DNA of 64,000 nucleotides from Sinorhizobium americanum (GCF_001651855.1 NZ_LNQC01000074.1:1-64000); one strand, 5' to 3'; positions 18,666-27,048 are shown, counted from the first letter of the stretch. Notes: generated by a model from the sequence alone, not told the origin. Made by a program: numbers and translations.

Positions 18666-19562
18666 ATGCGAGAGCATCTGGTGCGTGAGGAACAAGTGTT
18701 TCGGGAGCACTATTTTCACGCCAGGGACGGCCTCAGGCTCTATGGCAGGTGCTACGGCAGCGAAGTCATAGGCGGTGGCAAACCGCCCATCGTCTGCTTG
18801 CCCGGGCTGACGCGCAACAGCCGCGATTTTCATCGCCTGGCAGCTTTCCTTGCCTCGCCCGACGGCGGTGCTTATCCCGTCGTCACGCTGGACTATCGCG
18901 GCCGCGGACAGTCGGAGCGCGACAGCGACAAGAGCCGCTACACGATCGCGGTCGAGGCAGTGGATGTCGTCGCGGCCTGCGCCCATTTCGGCATAAGCAA
19001 GGCGACTTTCATCGGCACGTCGCGGGGCGGGCTCATCCTGCATTACCTCATCGCGTCCGCCCCTGCCCTCATCGGCCGGGTCGTGCTCAACGACATCGGT
19101 CCGGTGATCGAGATCGAAGGACTGCTGAGGATCAGGGACTACCTCAATGCTCCGGCGCGCCCAAGTAGCTGGGCGGACGCCCCAGACCTCCTCCAGCGCC
19201 TCCACGGACCAGACTTCGCCCGTCTCGGTCCACAGGACTGGCGAGAGATGGCGGATGCGATCTATCGCGATGTCGGCGGCGTTCCGATGGCAGACTTCGA
19301 CCCGGCGATCGCTGCGCAACTGAGGGGCCTCACCAGCGAAGCAGTGCTGCCGTCGCTGTGGCCGCAATTCGACGCCTTCGCGGACACACCTATAATGGTC
19401 ATTCGCGGCGAGCATTCACGATTGCTGAGTGCGGCGACGGTGCAGGAAATGGCCCGGCGGCATTCCGGCCTGATTGCGATCACCGCGCCCGGCCAGGGCC
19501 ACGCTCCGCTTTTGCACGTCGATGGCCTCAAAGACGAAATCGCCGCTTTCATTCAAAGCTGA
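18666..19562 (+). CDS. alpha/beta hydrolase
   Basis: This encodes 298 aa with the alpha/beta-hydrolase fold. The oxyanion region is PIVCLPGLTRNSRDF. VTLDYRGRGQSERD is typical of the esterase/lactonase branch. The nucleophile elbow is GTSRGG (S119), and the catalytic His is in GQGHAPLL near the end. There is no signal peptide, so it is probably cytoplasmic. The substrate cannot be predicted. It lies 52 bases downstream of the transglycosylase gene on the same strand and converges on the porin gene, with a terminator between. Confidence 0.85.
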   Translation: MREHLVREEQVFREHYFHARDGLRLYGRCYGSEVIGGGKPPIVCLPGLTRNSRDFHRLAAFLASPDGGAYPVVTLDYRGRGQSERDSDKSRYTIAVEAVDVVAACAHFGISKATFIGTSRGGLILHYLIASAPALIGRVVLNDIGPVIEIEGLLRIRDYLNAPARPSSWADAPDLLQRLHGPDFARLGPQDWREMADAIYRDVGGVPMADFDPAIAAQLRGLTSEAVLPSLWPQFDAFADTPIMVIRGEHSRLLSAATVQEMARRHSGLIAITAPGQGHAPLLHVDGLKDEIAAFIQS

Positions 19563-19640
19563 CGGATATTCCTATGACGCCCGGCTCCCCAAGTTGGTGA
19601 GGCATAGCAGGGCCTTATTCAGTGTCGTAGTATCTTACAT

Positions 19641-19680
19641 CCAAAAAAGAAAAAGCCCGGCTCAAGAGCCGGGCTTCTCT
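19641..19680 (-). terminator. rho-independent terminator of the porin gene
   Basis: A perfect 11-bp stem, AAGCCCGGCTC (19653-19663) and GAGCCGGGCTT (19666-19676), is followed on the minus strand by a T-rich run (TTTTTCTTTTTT). It starts about 25 bases past the porin stop and could also stop the convergent hydrolase transcript. Confidence 0.9.
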
Positions 19681-19703
19681 CCACTGACCGAGGTCAAGTC
19701 AGA

Positions 19704-20735
19704 TTAGAAGTCACGCTGCAGGCGGAGGAAGCCGCTGACCTGCTCTTCAGCGTTATCCGGGTCCGTGTAGTTGATCGTGAAGCGCGAAGCGAGGCCTTCG
19801 GTGATCTGGTAATCAGCCGTGATACCAACGCGCCACTGATCGTCACCGGAGTCGAAGCCGCCAGCGCCGTCGTTCAGGTCACCCCAGTACTGAGCGCCGG
19901 GGGTGATTGCGAACTTCTCGGTTGCGTTGAAGCGGTACGAAGCAGCAACGCTCCACTCGGAGTCAGACCAGTAAGCGTTCGGGTCGGATGCCCAGATCGC
20001 AGCAGCCTGCAGGGTGCCCGGACCAACGTCTGCAGAAAGCAGAGCGCGGATCGCGCCTTCTTCGAGTTCGGTGTCGAAGCCGCCGAGCAGGTCGAACGAT
20101 ACGCCGCCGAGCGTAGCGGAAACGATACCTTCGATGCCAACGCCGTTAGCCTTCGTGGTAGCAGCTTCGAGTTCGTCAACAGCGATACCGGCCTGGAAGG
20201 TGCCGCCATCATAGAGGTAAGCGATCGAGTTGAACTCGGTGTTTTCGCCGATCGAGTCGGTTTCGCCGTTCAGGCCCTTATCCCACCAGCTGTAGAAGAA
20301 GCCGGCCTTGAGGCCGCCGAGCTGGATGTAAGCTTCATCGACGTCGATCAGGCTGTCGCCTTCGTCGGAGTCGTTGTCGGCGTTGAACTCAGCAGCGAAG
20401 AAGCCGGTGAGCGTGCCGTACTCGGTGTCGCTCTTGGCGTCGAACGAGATGTAAGCGCGGGAGAAGACGTCCCAGTCCGACGTGGACTGCAGCGGGTTTT
20501 CCCAACGGTTGTCAGCAGCGTCACGGCCGAAGTCGCCCTGTACGCGGATGAAGCCGCCAATCTTGAGGCAGGTTTCCGTGCCCGGGATGTAGAAGTAGCC
20601 GGTGCCGAAAGCGTCGCAGACGCGAACGTATTCCATGGGCTCCGGCTCGGCAGCGACGATAGCGTCGGCAGCCTGGGCGCCGGATACTGCTGCGAGAGCA
20701 GCAGCGGAGCCGAGAAGAAGGCTCTTGATGTTCAT
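19704..20735 (-). CDS. outer membrane porin (Porin_2 family, RopA-like)
   Basis: This encodes 343 aa. It is a trimeric beta-barrel porin of the rhizobial RopA type. A signal peptide ends AAVSGAQA. The mature start AADAIVAAEPEPMEYVRVCDAFG and the cysteine pair (VCDAFG, ETCLKIGG) are typical of alphaproteobacterial Porin_2 proteins. Alternating strands follow, and the protein ends in an aromatic residue (FLRLQRDF), the usual signal for barrel assembly. The ATG at 20733-20735 has a strong GGAGGTC ribosome site. Codon choice is strongly restricted compared with neighbours, as for a highly expressed gene. A CtrA-like site lies about 240 bases upstream. Confidence 0.94.
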   Translation of the reverse strand: MNIKSLLLGSAAALAAVSGAQAADAIVAAEPEPMEYVRVCDAFGTGYFYIPGTETCLKIGGFIRVQGDFGRDAADNRWENPLQSTSDWDVFSRAYISFDAKSDTEYGTLTGFFAAEFNADNDSDEGDSLIDVDEAYIQLGGLKAGFFYSWWDKGLNGETDSIGENTEFNSIAYLYDGGTFQAGIAVDELEAATTKANGVGIEGIVSATLGGVSFDLLGGFDTELEEGAIRALLSADVGPGTLQAAAIWASDPNAYWSDSEWSVAASYRFNATEKFAITPGAQYWGDLNDGAGGFDSGDDQWRVGITADYQITEGLASRFTINYTDPDNAEEQVSGFLRLQRDF

Positions 20736-21383
20736 TTCTGACCTCCAGTCAAAAGTTTCAAACGGGTCTGGGTTTCTTTGCTGAAGGACAGCGTTCCCTG
20801 CCCCATCCCCAACGTTCAAGAAGTCGGACGATCAACCGCCCTTGCTTCCGGAGTTGAAAATACAAAACGGAGAGGGGCGCGCAATGTCCAACTTGTCAGA
20901 TCAACTCCTTTGCGCCGCCCTTCCCTGATCCCTGTTGCTGAAACGACACAAAATCGCCCAAGACGGCCCGGGGTTCTTAACAAAGTCTTAAGAAAATCCT
21001 TTAGCCATGGGGAGTTAGCGGAGACCCACGGGACCGCTTTTGTTTCAGAAAGAGGCAGAACGAGGCCGAAAACAGGGCAAAACCGGGCAGCGAAGCTACC
21101 GCGCGCCGCCTTCGCACAAGTCTCGACTCGCCAGGACGGGCATCCGAGGAGTTGGAGCCGAGGCCTTTTTCGAGCGATTCCCGGAGAATCAGCGGCTGGA
21201 GATTCGCGCATGTCCGACGACTCGCGCAGAGACCCGAGGGGAATTTAGGCTGGCCCACCCTTACGCGAGAAGTCGTTCGGCAATGGCACCATGAAGCGGC
21301 GCTTCGACGGGCGCCGACGGAAGTGTTGATGTCAGCTCTGCCGGAACACGGCCAGCAGCTGAGTGAAGGGCTTTGTTGGAATA
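20736..21383. other. intergenic region upstream of the porin gene
   Basis: This 648-base gap has no supported gene. It must hold the porin promoter and a leader. The only clear element is the CtrA-like site at 20977-20991. The part nearest the tRNA shows nothing recognisable, including no integrase remnant or attachment-site repeat. Confidence 0.5.
20977..20991. promoter_or_regulatory. candidate CtrA-binding site
   Basis: TTAACAAAGTCTTAA matches the CtrA full-site consensus TTAA-N7-TTAA exactly. It lies about 240 bases upstream of the porin start codon. Binding is not shown. Confidence 0.4.
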
Positions 21384-21473
21384 TGGCGGAGAAGAAGGGA
21401 TTCGAACCCTCGATACCGTTTCCGGTATACTCCCTTAGCAGGGGAGCGCCTTCGACCACTCGGCCACCTCTCC
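21384..21473 (-). tRNA. tRNA-Ser (anticodon GCT)
   Basis: The 90-nt gene on the minus strand starts GGAGAGGTGGCCGAGTGG. Its anticodon loop CTGCTAA carries GCT (reads AGC/AGU). It has the long variable arm of a serine tRNA (GTATACCGGAAACGGTAT), a GGTTCGAATCC T-arm, and an encoded CCA end. The acceptor stem pairs GGAGAGG with CTTCTCC, including one G-U pair. Confidence 0.97.
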
Positions 21474-21691
21474 GTTAGCGCCTGACTAGTGGCAGCGCGC
21501 CTTCAATGCAAGATTTTTTTGTCGAATTTCGGGAATTCCCGCCATTTTCGTCGTGGTCGTGCGGACGGCTCTGACCGCTTGGCGGCAAGGCTGAAGCAAG
21601 TCGGATCGGCGAGTGTGACGTCCGTCGCCACAGGATAGTCCGTGCATGCGGATTTTCCCGCCGACAAGACAGGTATTCCCCGGATCACGCC

Positions 21692-22045
21692 ATGTCGATG
21701 ATCATGCATGTCGCTCACGGAAAGCCCGGCCAGTCGGCGGTTGCCTATCCGCATTATCATATCGAGCGCCCCTGCCGCATTCTTGTCATCGGCAGTCAGT
21801 TGAAGGCGAAGACCAAATATCAGCCGCTGCTGCGGCACATTTCGATCGGCGGCGCCATGCTCGACTTCAACGCTGCGATCCTGCTGCCGAAACACTTCTT
21901 TCTGGAGATCGACGGCTTCAAGGAGGAGATCGGCTGTGCCGAGGTGCATCGCAGCGGGGCGGAACTCGGCGTGCGCTTCAACATGCTGCTGGCACAGGAA
22001 TTCCTGCGCACGCTGATTCGCCTCCAGTTCTCGAGCGGATTATGA
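21692..22045 (+). CDS. PilZ-domain-like protein with degenerate c-di-GMP motif
   Basis: This encodes 117 aa. The domain resembles PilZ: ERPCRILVIG near the start, a central LRHISIGGAML, and the C-terminal IGCAEVHRSGAELGVRFNM. The RxxxR motif is reduced to RPCR, and the usual Asp of DxSxxG is His here (HISIGG), so c-di-GMP binding is doubtful. It could be a structural or partner version. It lies 228 bases before a second PilZ gene with a more standard motif and shares the wording IGCAEVHR with it, so the two look like paralogues. The ATG at 21692 has a modest ribosome site. Confidence 0.7.
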   Translation: MSMIMHVAHGKPGQSAVAYPHYHIERPCRILVIGSQLKAKTKYQPLLRHISIGGAMLDFNAAILLPKHFFLEIDGFKEEIGCAEVHRSGAELGVRFNMLLAQEFLRTLIRLQFSSGL

Positions 22046-22273
22046 GTGCGGGCGACGCACCGACGCTTGGGCCGGGCGCTTCATTAGATTTCTATTGAAT
22101 ATTTTCAAGCGATTGCAAGATTGCTGGTGGAAAGTGGCCGTCGACCGTTCAGGCGCGCCTCGCCGTCTCGAAGGTGCCGGCAAATGACTTGCCGGGTCTG
22201 GCAAAGCTCCGTTGACCGCGGCGTAAGAACCGCACGACGTCTCGCGAGCGGCGCTATCATCGGAGCACGACGC

Positions 22274-22720
22274 ATGTTGCAGTCGACCATGTATTCGCTT
22301 GTCCCATCGCCGCTTTACGAGCGGCGTTACGAACGTTTCGCGATCGGACATGCCGCGACGCTGATGTCGGTGCGGCCAGCCCTCGGCGGCGTGTCGATCC
22401 GCGCCTGCAAGATGATCGATATCTCGCGCGGTGGAGCGAGTTTCTCGGTCAGCACGACGATCGGCCTGCCTGCGCACTACTATCTCCACATCGTCGGAAC
22501 GAATGTCCGGATCGGCTGCGCCGAGGTTCACCGGCGAGACAACCGAATCGGGGTGCAGTTCATCAAGCCCATCGACGAAGCATTCCTCCATCAAATCGTG
22601 CGCCACGAATTCTTTACCGGACAGGCCGGCAACGTCAAAACAGCTGGAACCGGCCCGGGCGCCGGTCGTCTTACCCCGCCGCGGCCGCCGGTTGCCTTGC
22701 TCCGGGGCGGCAACCCCTGA
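22274..22720 (+). CDS. PilZ domain protein
   Basis: This encodes 148 aa. PilZ proteins sense cyclic di-GMP. Both binding motifs are present: RxxxR in YERRYERFAIG and DxSxxG in KMIDISRGGASF. The later strand RIGCAEVHRRDNRIGVQF completes the domain. The C-terminal 30 residues are Gly/Pro-rich and probably disordered. I use the ATG at 22274, which has CGGAGC upstream. An ATG five codons later is possible, and a long upstream extension is not supported. It pairs with the divergent PilZ paralogue upstream. Output targets such as motility or exopolysaccharide are not indicated by the context. Confidence 0.8.
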   Translation: MLQSTMYSLVPSPLYERRYERFAIGHAATLMSVRPALGGVSIRACKMIDISRGGASFSVSTTIGLPAHYYLHIVGTNVRIGCAEVHRRDNRIGVQFIKPIDEAFLHQIVRHEFFTGQAGNVKTAGTGPGAGRLTPPRPPVALLRGGNP

Positions 22721-22804
22721 CCCTTGCGCCTTTTTGCGCATTCCGCTTGCCGTTCCGATGCGATAAGTTCCGCGGCGCTTTTCGAACGGAGCTCAGTTGT
22801 CCAG

Positions 22805-23926
22805 ATGTCCGCATTCTCGCGTTTCACGCCGCTCATCCGATCGCTGCCGGCCACGGTTCCCTTCGTCGGTCCGGAAGCGATCGAGCGGCAGCGCGGCCGC
22901 CGCATTGCCGCGCGCATTGGCGCCAACGAGAGCGGCTTCGGGCCGGCCGATTCGGTCTTCCTCGCCATCCAGCGAGCCGCCGGCGAAACCTGGAAATATG
23001 CAGATCCCGAAAATTACGAGCTGAGGCGCGCACTTGCGGGGCATCTCGGCACGTCGCCTGCCCATATCGCCGTCGGAGAGGGAATCGACGGCCTGCTCGG
23101 GGAGATCGTCCGCCTTGTCGTCGAGAGGGACACCCCGGTGGTGACTTCGCTCGGAGGCTATCCGACCTTCAATTATCACGTGGCAGGGCATGGCGGCCGG
23201 CTCGTCACCGTGCCTTACGTGGACGACCGCGAAGACCTCGATGGCCTGCTCGCTGCGGTCAAGCGCGAGGCGGCGCCGCTCATCTATCTCGCCAATCCCG
23301 ACAATCCGATGGGGAGTTGGTGGCCGGCCGCGCGAATCATCGAGTTTGCGGCCGCCTTGCCGGATACGACGCTGCTCATCCTCGACGAAGCCTATTGCGA
23401 AACGGCGCCGCCCGAAGCTCTGCCGTCGAGCGAGAGCCTGATCGACCGGCCGAACGTCATCCGCACCCGCACCTTCTCCAAGGCCTATGGTCTCGCCGGC
23501 GCGCGCGTCGGCTATGCGCTGACAACGCCGGGTACCGCACAAGCCTTCGACAAGATCCGCAACCATTTCGGCATGAATCGCATCGGTGTGGCTGCGGCGC
23601 AGGCCGCCCTTTCCGACCAGCAATACCTGAAGGAAGTGACGCAGAGGATCGCAGCGTCGCGCGACCGGATCGCCGGCATTGCGCGGGAGAACGGGCTGCT
23701 GCCGTTGGCGTCGGCGACGAATTTCGTCACAATAGACTGCGGACGGGATGCAACCTATGCCCGCTCGATCGTCGACCGGCTGATGGGCGATCACGGCATC
23801 TTCATCCGCATGCCGGGCGTCGCGCCGCTCAATCGGTGCGTCCGGATCAGCACCGGCCCCGATGCCGAGATGGATTTGCTCGAGGCCGCCCTGCCCGCCG
23901 TGCTCAGGAGCATGGCCGAGCGCTAA
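22805..23926 (+). CDS. PLP-dependent class I/II aminotransferase (HisC-like)
   Basis: This encodes 373 aa with the fold type I aminotransferase pattern. The PLP lysine is in RTFSKAYGLAGARVGYAL (K226). The substrate-arm motif GANESGFGP, the NPDNPMG turn and LILDEAYCE are typical of the histidinol-phosphate aminotransferase branch. It is not next to other his genes, so it may be a paralogue acting on another amino acid. The annotation should stay at family level. The start at 22805 is preferred over upstream in-frame codons because homologues begin near SAFSRFTPLIR. Confidence 0.85.
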   Translation: MSAFSRFTPLIRSLPATVPFVGPEAIERQRGRRIAARIGANESGFGPADSVFLAIQRAAGETWKYADPENYELRRALAGHLGTSPAHIAVGEGIDGLLGEIVRLVVERDTPVVTSLGGYPTFNYHVAGHGGRLVTVPYVDDREDLDGLLAAVKREAAPLIYLANPDNPMGSWWPAARIIEFAAALPDTTLLILDEAYCETAPPEALPSSESLIDRPNVIRTRTFSKAYGLAGARVGYALTTPGTAQAFDKIRNHFGMNRIGVAAAQAALSDQQYLKEVTQRIAASRDRIAGIARENGLLPLASATNFVTIDCGRDATYARSIVDRLMGDHGIFIRMPGVAPLNRCVRISTGPDAEMDLLEAALPAVLRSMAER

Positions 23927-23956
23927 ACTGGAGTTGCTACCGCCGCCTGTGCGGTA

Positions 23957-24223
23957 TCAATGCACGGTCATCCATTCGCGCGCGGCGCGCAGGGCTGCGG
24001 CAAGATCGGTCTTGCTCATCGTCGCGGCGAGATCAGCGCGAAGGTCGGCGGCGCGGTCCGAGCCCTTGATGGCAGCGATGTTCAGCCACTTATGGGCGGC
24101 CACCAGGTCCACCGGCCGGCCGCGGCCGGTCGCATAGGCAAGACCCATTTCGCAAAGAATGTCGGCCCGGTTTTCGCCACCCATTGCCGCATCCGACGTG
24201 ATCTCGAAGTCAAAGCGTGCCAT
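23957..24223 (-). CDS. short Sel1-like repeat protein
   Basis: This encodes 88 aa and contains about one and a half Sel1-type (TPR-like) repeats: ADILCEMGLAYATGRGRPVD, then LVAAHKWLNIAAIKGSDRAA. Such proteins act in protein-protein contacts, and no partner is evident. The ATG at 24221-24223 follows AGGGACAAG. The reading frame stays open upstream through a very basic stretch, but there is no good start signal there. It converges on the aminotransferase gene. Confidence 0.8.
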   Translation of the reverse strand: MARFDFEITSDAAMGGENRADILCEMGLAYATGRGRPVDLVAAHKWLNIAAIKGSDRAADLRADLAATMSKTDLAAALRAAREWMTVH

Positions 24224-24800
24224 TTTTCTTGTCCCTGTCGTTCTTTGTTGGTTTGGCCGAAGCGGCACGCCCCTTGGGGCGCGCCGGGCTTCAGTCGCTT
24301 GCTCTTGTTGTCCCTGTTTCAGTCTTGCCTCTTGGCGGGCATTCCGATGTCGCGCCATCTTGTTGCGGCGTCGGCTCCGGCTGATTTGGCGGGGTGTTTT
24401 CACCGCTCGTCTTATGGTTTCAAATATGCCCCCGCAGCCTTCAACGGGCGCTTAAAATCCATGCTTAATTTGACGCAAACAAAGTTCAAATACTTGGTAA
24501 ACTTGGGTTTTCGTTAAGCATCGAAGCGCCTGCGGCAGCGGCGATCCGGTTCAAAATTTACGGAAAATTCAAACTCGGATTTCAACCGATCGCTAACCAA
24601 GAAAGCACCTGCCAGGCGATTGACGCCGAATTCCGCGACTCGCATGAGGGGCTCCACCGCGGTTACTTTTCGCATCGCAACACGTATTTACCTTTACGTA
24701 CGCGTAAGTTATCGTGCAGCGTTCGGACGGCGAGGAGGCCTCCGATGCGAGGCATCCAGATCGCGGCGGGCAACCGACCGTCTCCAAGGGAGGACATTGA
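24224..24800. other. divergent intergenic region, Sel1-like gene and DUF2147 gene
   Basis: This 577-base spacer has no supported gene. It contains an AT-rich block with the inverted arms ATGCTTAA (24461-24468) and TTAAGCAT (24514-24521) around 45 bases, which could be a small RNA or promoter structure. It also holds a LiuR-like half-conserved palindrome at 24693-24708. Confidence 0.45.
24693..24708. promoter_or_regulatory. imperfect copy of the TTTACGTAAACGTAAA palindrome
   Basis: TTTACGTACGCGTAAG matches 13 of 16 bases of the palindrome at 39071-39086. It lies about 95 bases upstream of the DUF2147 start, within reach of its promoter. Confidence 0.3.
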
Positions 24801-25142
24801 ATGATTCGTACTTTGCTCGTCAGCGCGGCACTTGCCTTCGGAGCGGTGGGAGCGGCTCATGCCGCCGAACCGATTGTTGGTAACTGGAAGACAGCAAGCG
24901 GAGCCACGGCGGAAATCGCCCCATGTGGCGGCGCCTTCTGCGTCACGCTGAAGACGGGTAAGCACGCGGGCAAGCGCATCGGCAATCTCGCCGGCACCGA
25001 TGGCAGCTACAGCGGCGCGATCACCGATCCGGAGAGCGACAAGACCTATAGCGGCTCGGGGTCGGTCGACGGCAACTCGCTGAAGATGAAGGGCTGCGTG
25101 CTGAAGGTGCTGTGCAAGTCGCAGACCTGGACGCGGCTTTAG
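24801..25142 (+). CDS. DUF2147 family exported protein
   Basis: This encodes 113 aa. A Sec signal peptide (MIRTLLVSAALAFGAVGAAHA) is followed by the DUF2147 core. That core includes IVGNWKTASGATAEIAPCGGAFCVTL, with a Cys pair, and ends CVLKVLCKSQTWTRL with another Cys pair. It should be a small periplasmic beta-rich protein, possibly disulfide-linked. The function is unknown. An AAGGGAGG ribosome site lies upstream of the ATG. A terminator follows. Confidence 0.9.
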   Translation: MIRTLLVSAALAFGAVGAAHAAEPIVGNWKTASGATAEIAPCGGAFCVTLKTGKHAGKRIGNLAGTDGSYSGAITDPESDKTYSGSGSVDGNSLKMKGCVLKVLCKSQTWTRL

Positions 25143-25157
25143 TTCTTTCCGAATTCC

Positions 25158-25194
25158 GCGAGGGCGGTCCGCTGTGGCCGCCCGCCCTCGCTTT
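25158..25194 (+). terminator. terminator between the DUF2147 gene and the convergent GST gene
   Basis: GCGAGGGCGG (25158-25167) and CCGCCCTCGC (25182-25191) form a perfect 10-bp stem followed by TTTC. The T-tract is short. Confidence 0.6.
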
Positions 25195-25198
25195 CGCA

Positions 25199-25900
25199 TC
25201 AGCGGGCGCGCTGCCCGAACAGGATCTTCTGCGCTTCCTTGTCCTCGGCCAGGCTCTTCTGACGCGCCCGCTCCTCCTTGCCGACCTCGATCGCCTTCTT
25301 GACAGCGAGCCGTGCAAGCAGCGTGTCGAACCAGCGCTTCAGGTGCGGAAAATCGTTGAGATCCTGGCCCTGGTTCTCATGCGGGATCACCCAGCCGATG
25401 GCCGCCATGTCGGCGATCGAATAGTCGCCGGCGAGGAACGGCCGATCGGCCAGCCGCTTGTTCATCACGCCGTAGAGGCGGTTCACTTCATTGGTGTAGC
25501 GATCGATTCCGTATTGGATTCTTTCCGGCGCATATTGCCGGAAATGATGGGCCTGGCCTGCCATCGGCCCTAAGCCGCCCACCTGCCAGAAGAGCCATTG
25601 CTCGACCTCGACGCGGGCGCGTTCGTCTGTCGGGTAGAACTTCCCGTGTTTCCGGCCGAGATATTGCAGGATAGCACCCGATTCAAAGATGGAGATGGGC
25701 TCGCCGCCCGGTCCGTCCGGGTCGATGATGGCCGGCATGCGGTTGTTTGGCGAGATCCTCAGGAAATCCGGCGCGAACTGATCGCCCTGCCCGATATTGA
25801 TGTATTTGACCACATAGGGAACGCCGAGCTCCTCCAGCATGATGGTGATCTTCCAGCCATTCGGCGTCGGCCAGTAGTAGAGCTCGATGGGAGCGGTCAT
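25199..25900 (-). CDS. glutathione S-transferase (YfcG/Ure2p-like, Nu type)
   Basis: This encodes 233 aa. The N-terminal thioredoxin-like domain starts IELYYWPTPNGWKITIMLEE. It contains the Ure2p/YfcG-like segment INIGQGDQFAPDFLRISPNN followed by RMPAIID and the glutathione-contact motif IFESGAILQYL. The all-helical C-terminal domain follows (FLAGDYSIADMAAIGWV). YfcG-type enzymes act as disulfide-bond reductases. The ATG at 25898-25900 follows GAGGAGAG. The upstream in-frame extension is rejected. It stands alone on this strand. Confidence 0.92.
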   Translation of the reverse strand: MTAPIELYYWPTPNGWKITIMLEELGVPYVVKYINIGQGDQFAPDFLRISPNNRMPAIIDPDGPGGEPISIFESGAILQYLGRKHGKFYPTDERARVEVEQWLFWQVGGLGPMAGQAHHFRQYAPERIQYGIDRYTNEVNRLYGVMNKRLADRPFLAGDYSIADMAAIGWVIPHENQGQDLNDFPHLKRWFDTLLARLAVKKAIEVGKEERARQKSLAEDKEAQKILFGQRAR

Positions 25901-26076
25901 AGGCGGTCTCTCCTCGGGTTGTGGGCACACAGACGTAGGGACGCACTCCGGCGCTGGCAAGAGGCGCGCCGTCCAAGATGAACGCCAGATGAACGACTAC
26001 CTCAGCAAGAATTCAGTTTGGTTGTGCGAAAAGACGCTCAATCGATTTTAACGCGCTCCAGCCCACGGACGGAACA

Positions 26077-26250
26077 ATGGATATTCTCGCTCGCCGCCTG
26101 ACCATCATCAGCCTGCTGATGGTCGTATTCGCCATGTCGCTTGCCGCCGCGGTCGGCGCAGATACGGAGCGCCGCCGTCAAAACACCTATATCGGTTCGC
26201 TGACCGACTGCACCGCGCATACCGCGCAATATTGCCAAGCCAAGCTGTAG
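26077..26250 (+). CDS. small exported or membrane protein, unknown
   Basis: A 57-aa ORF, MDILARRLTIISLLMVVFAM... It has a clear signal-peptide-like hydrophobic segment ending SLAAAVGA, then a short polar tail with two cysteines (TDCTAH, QYCQAK). A weak ACGGAAC ribosome site precedes the ATG. No family is recognised. Support comes from the signal-like start, the paired cysteines and a second small ORF beginning 12 bases after its stop. Confidence 0.5.
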   Translation: MDILARRLTIISLLMVVFAMSLAAAVGADTERRRQNTYIGSLTDCTAHTAQYCQAKL

Positions 26251-26262
26251 AGGCATGCTCAA

Positions 26263-26436
26263 ATGGCCGCTCTCGTCTCCTCCGCCATCCTCTCGCTCAG
26301 GCTCCTAGCACTCACGGGCCTGCTGATGGCGCCGATCGGAGCGGTCGCCTACAGCAAGGCCACAAGCGGCGGCATCGGCAAGCACGGCGCCGGCCTCGTC
26401 CTTTTCGTCACGCTGCAAAGGCAGGCGATGAGCTGA
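26263..26436 (+). CDS. small hydrophobic ORF, unknown
   Basis: A second 57-aa ORF directly follows the one at 26077. The N-terminal half is hydrophobic ([21 protein letters not shown]) and the rest is Gly/Lys-rich with a final hydrophobic patch (GLVLFVTL). AGAGG lies about nine bases upstream of the ATG. It could be a one- or two-pass membrane peptide or a chance ORF. No family is recognised. Confidence 0.35.
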   Translation: MAALVSSAILSLRLLALTGLLMAPIGAVAYSKATSGGIGKHGAGLVLFVTLQRQAMS

Positions 26437-26560
26437 ACCTCCACCGCACAGAGAAGCTGAAAACCTGCCCTGCTCCGACGGCGGCGCCGCCGGAACCGAA
26501 ATTCTCTCTTGCGCATACTCTGACTTTTCGCTCCTTTTCGCGGCTGAAAGGTCAGACCCG

Positions 26561-26881
26561 ATGCCCGCATTTGCCCTCTATTCGCTCGCCGCGCTCGCCG
26601 AAATCGCCGGATGCTTTGCCTTCTGGGCATGGCTCCGGCTCGACAAGTCCATTTGGTGGCTTGTTCCCGGAATGGGCTTGCTGGCGCTTTTTGCCTGGCT
26701 CCTGACGATGGTCGACGTACCGGCGGCGGGGCGCGCCTATGCCGCCCATGGCGGCGTCTACATTGCCGCTTCGCTCGTCTGGCTCTGGCTCGCCGAAGGC
26801 GTGCGGCCCGACCGCTGGGACTTGGCCGGCATGGCCGTGGTGCTTGTCGGGGCTACGATCATTCTCGTCGGCCCGCGCTAA
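26561..26881 (+). CDS. YnfA/UPF0060 family membrane protein
   Basis: This encodes 106 aa with four membrane helices filling almost the whole length. The family signature [17 protein letters not shown] and the [19 protein letters not shown] segment are present, with [10 protein letters not shown] at the end. YnfA proteins belong to the small multidrug resistance-like superfamily, but transport activity is not established here. AAGGTCAG precedes the ATG. The gene ends just before a rhizobial mosaic repeat. Confidence 0.93.
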   Translation: MPAFALYSLAALAEIAGCFAFWAWLRLDKSIWWLVPGMGLLALFAWLLTMVDVPAAGRAYAAHGGVYIAASLVWLWLAEGVRPDRWDLAGMAVVLVGATIILVGPR

Positions 26882-26882
26882 T

Positions 26883-26985
26883 GCATGTCGCCCAAAAGTG
26901 AGCAGCGCTTTTGGGATGACGACATGCACAAAAACACAGACCTAAAGCGCGCCGCGTGAATACGTTTGAACGCGACGCGCTTTAG
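26883..26985. repeat. rhizobial mosaic palindromic element (two stem-loops)
   Basis: The first palindrome has arms GCATGTCG (26883-26890) with CCCAAAAG, and CTTTTGGG (26908-26915) with CGACATGC (26920-26927). The second runs from CTAAAGCGCG (26942-26951) to its partner ending CGCTTTAG at 26985. This style is common in Sinorhizobium intergenic DNA, as far as I recall under the name ABC mosaic elements. It directly follows the YnfA gene and may stop or stabilise its transcript. Confidence 0.75.
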
Positions 26986-27048
26986 GGGCCACCCGCCGGA
27001 CGCGTATCTTGTCGTTTGCTTGTTAGGTACCGCAGCCTATAATACGCC

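Noticed and set aside
20736-21383. Possible integrated element downstream of tRNA-Ser
   Set aside because: No integrase, no repeat of the tRNA 3' end and no unusual composition found.
24224-24403. In-frame N-terminal extension of the Sel1-like protein
   Set aside because: Very basic low-complexity stretch without a ribosome site; the ATG at 24221-24223 has a good one.
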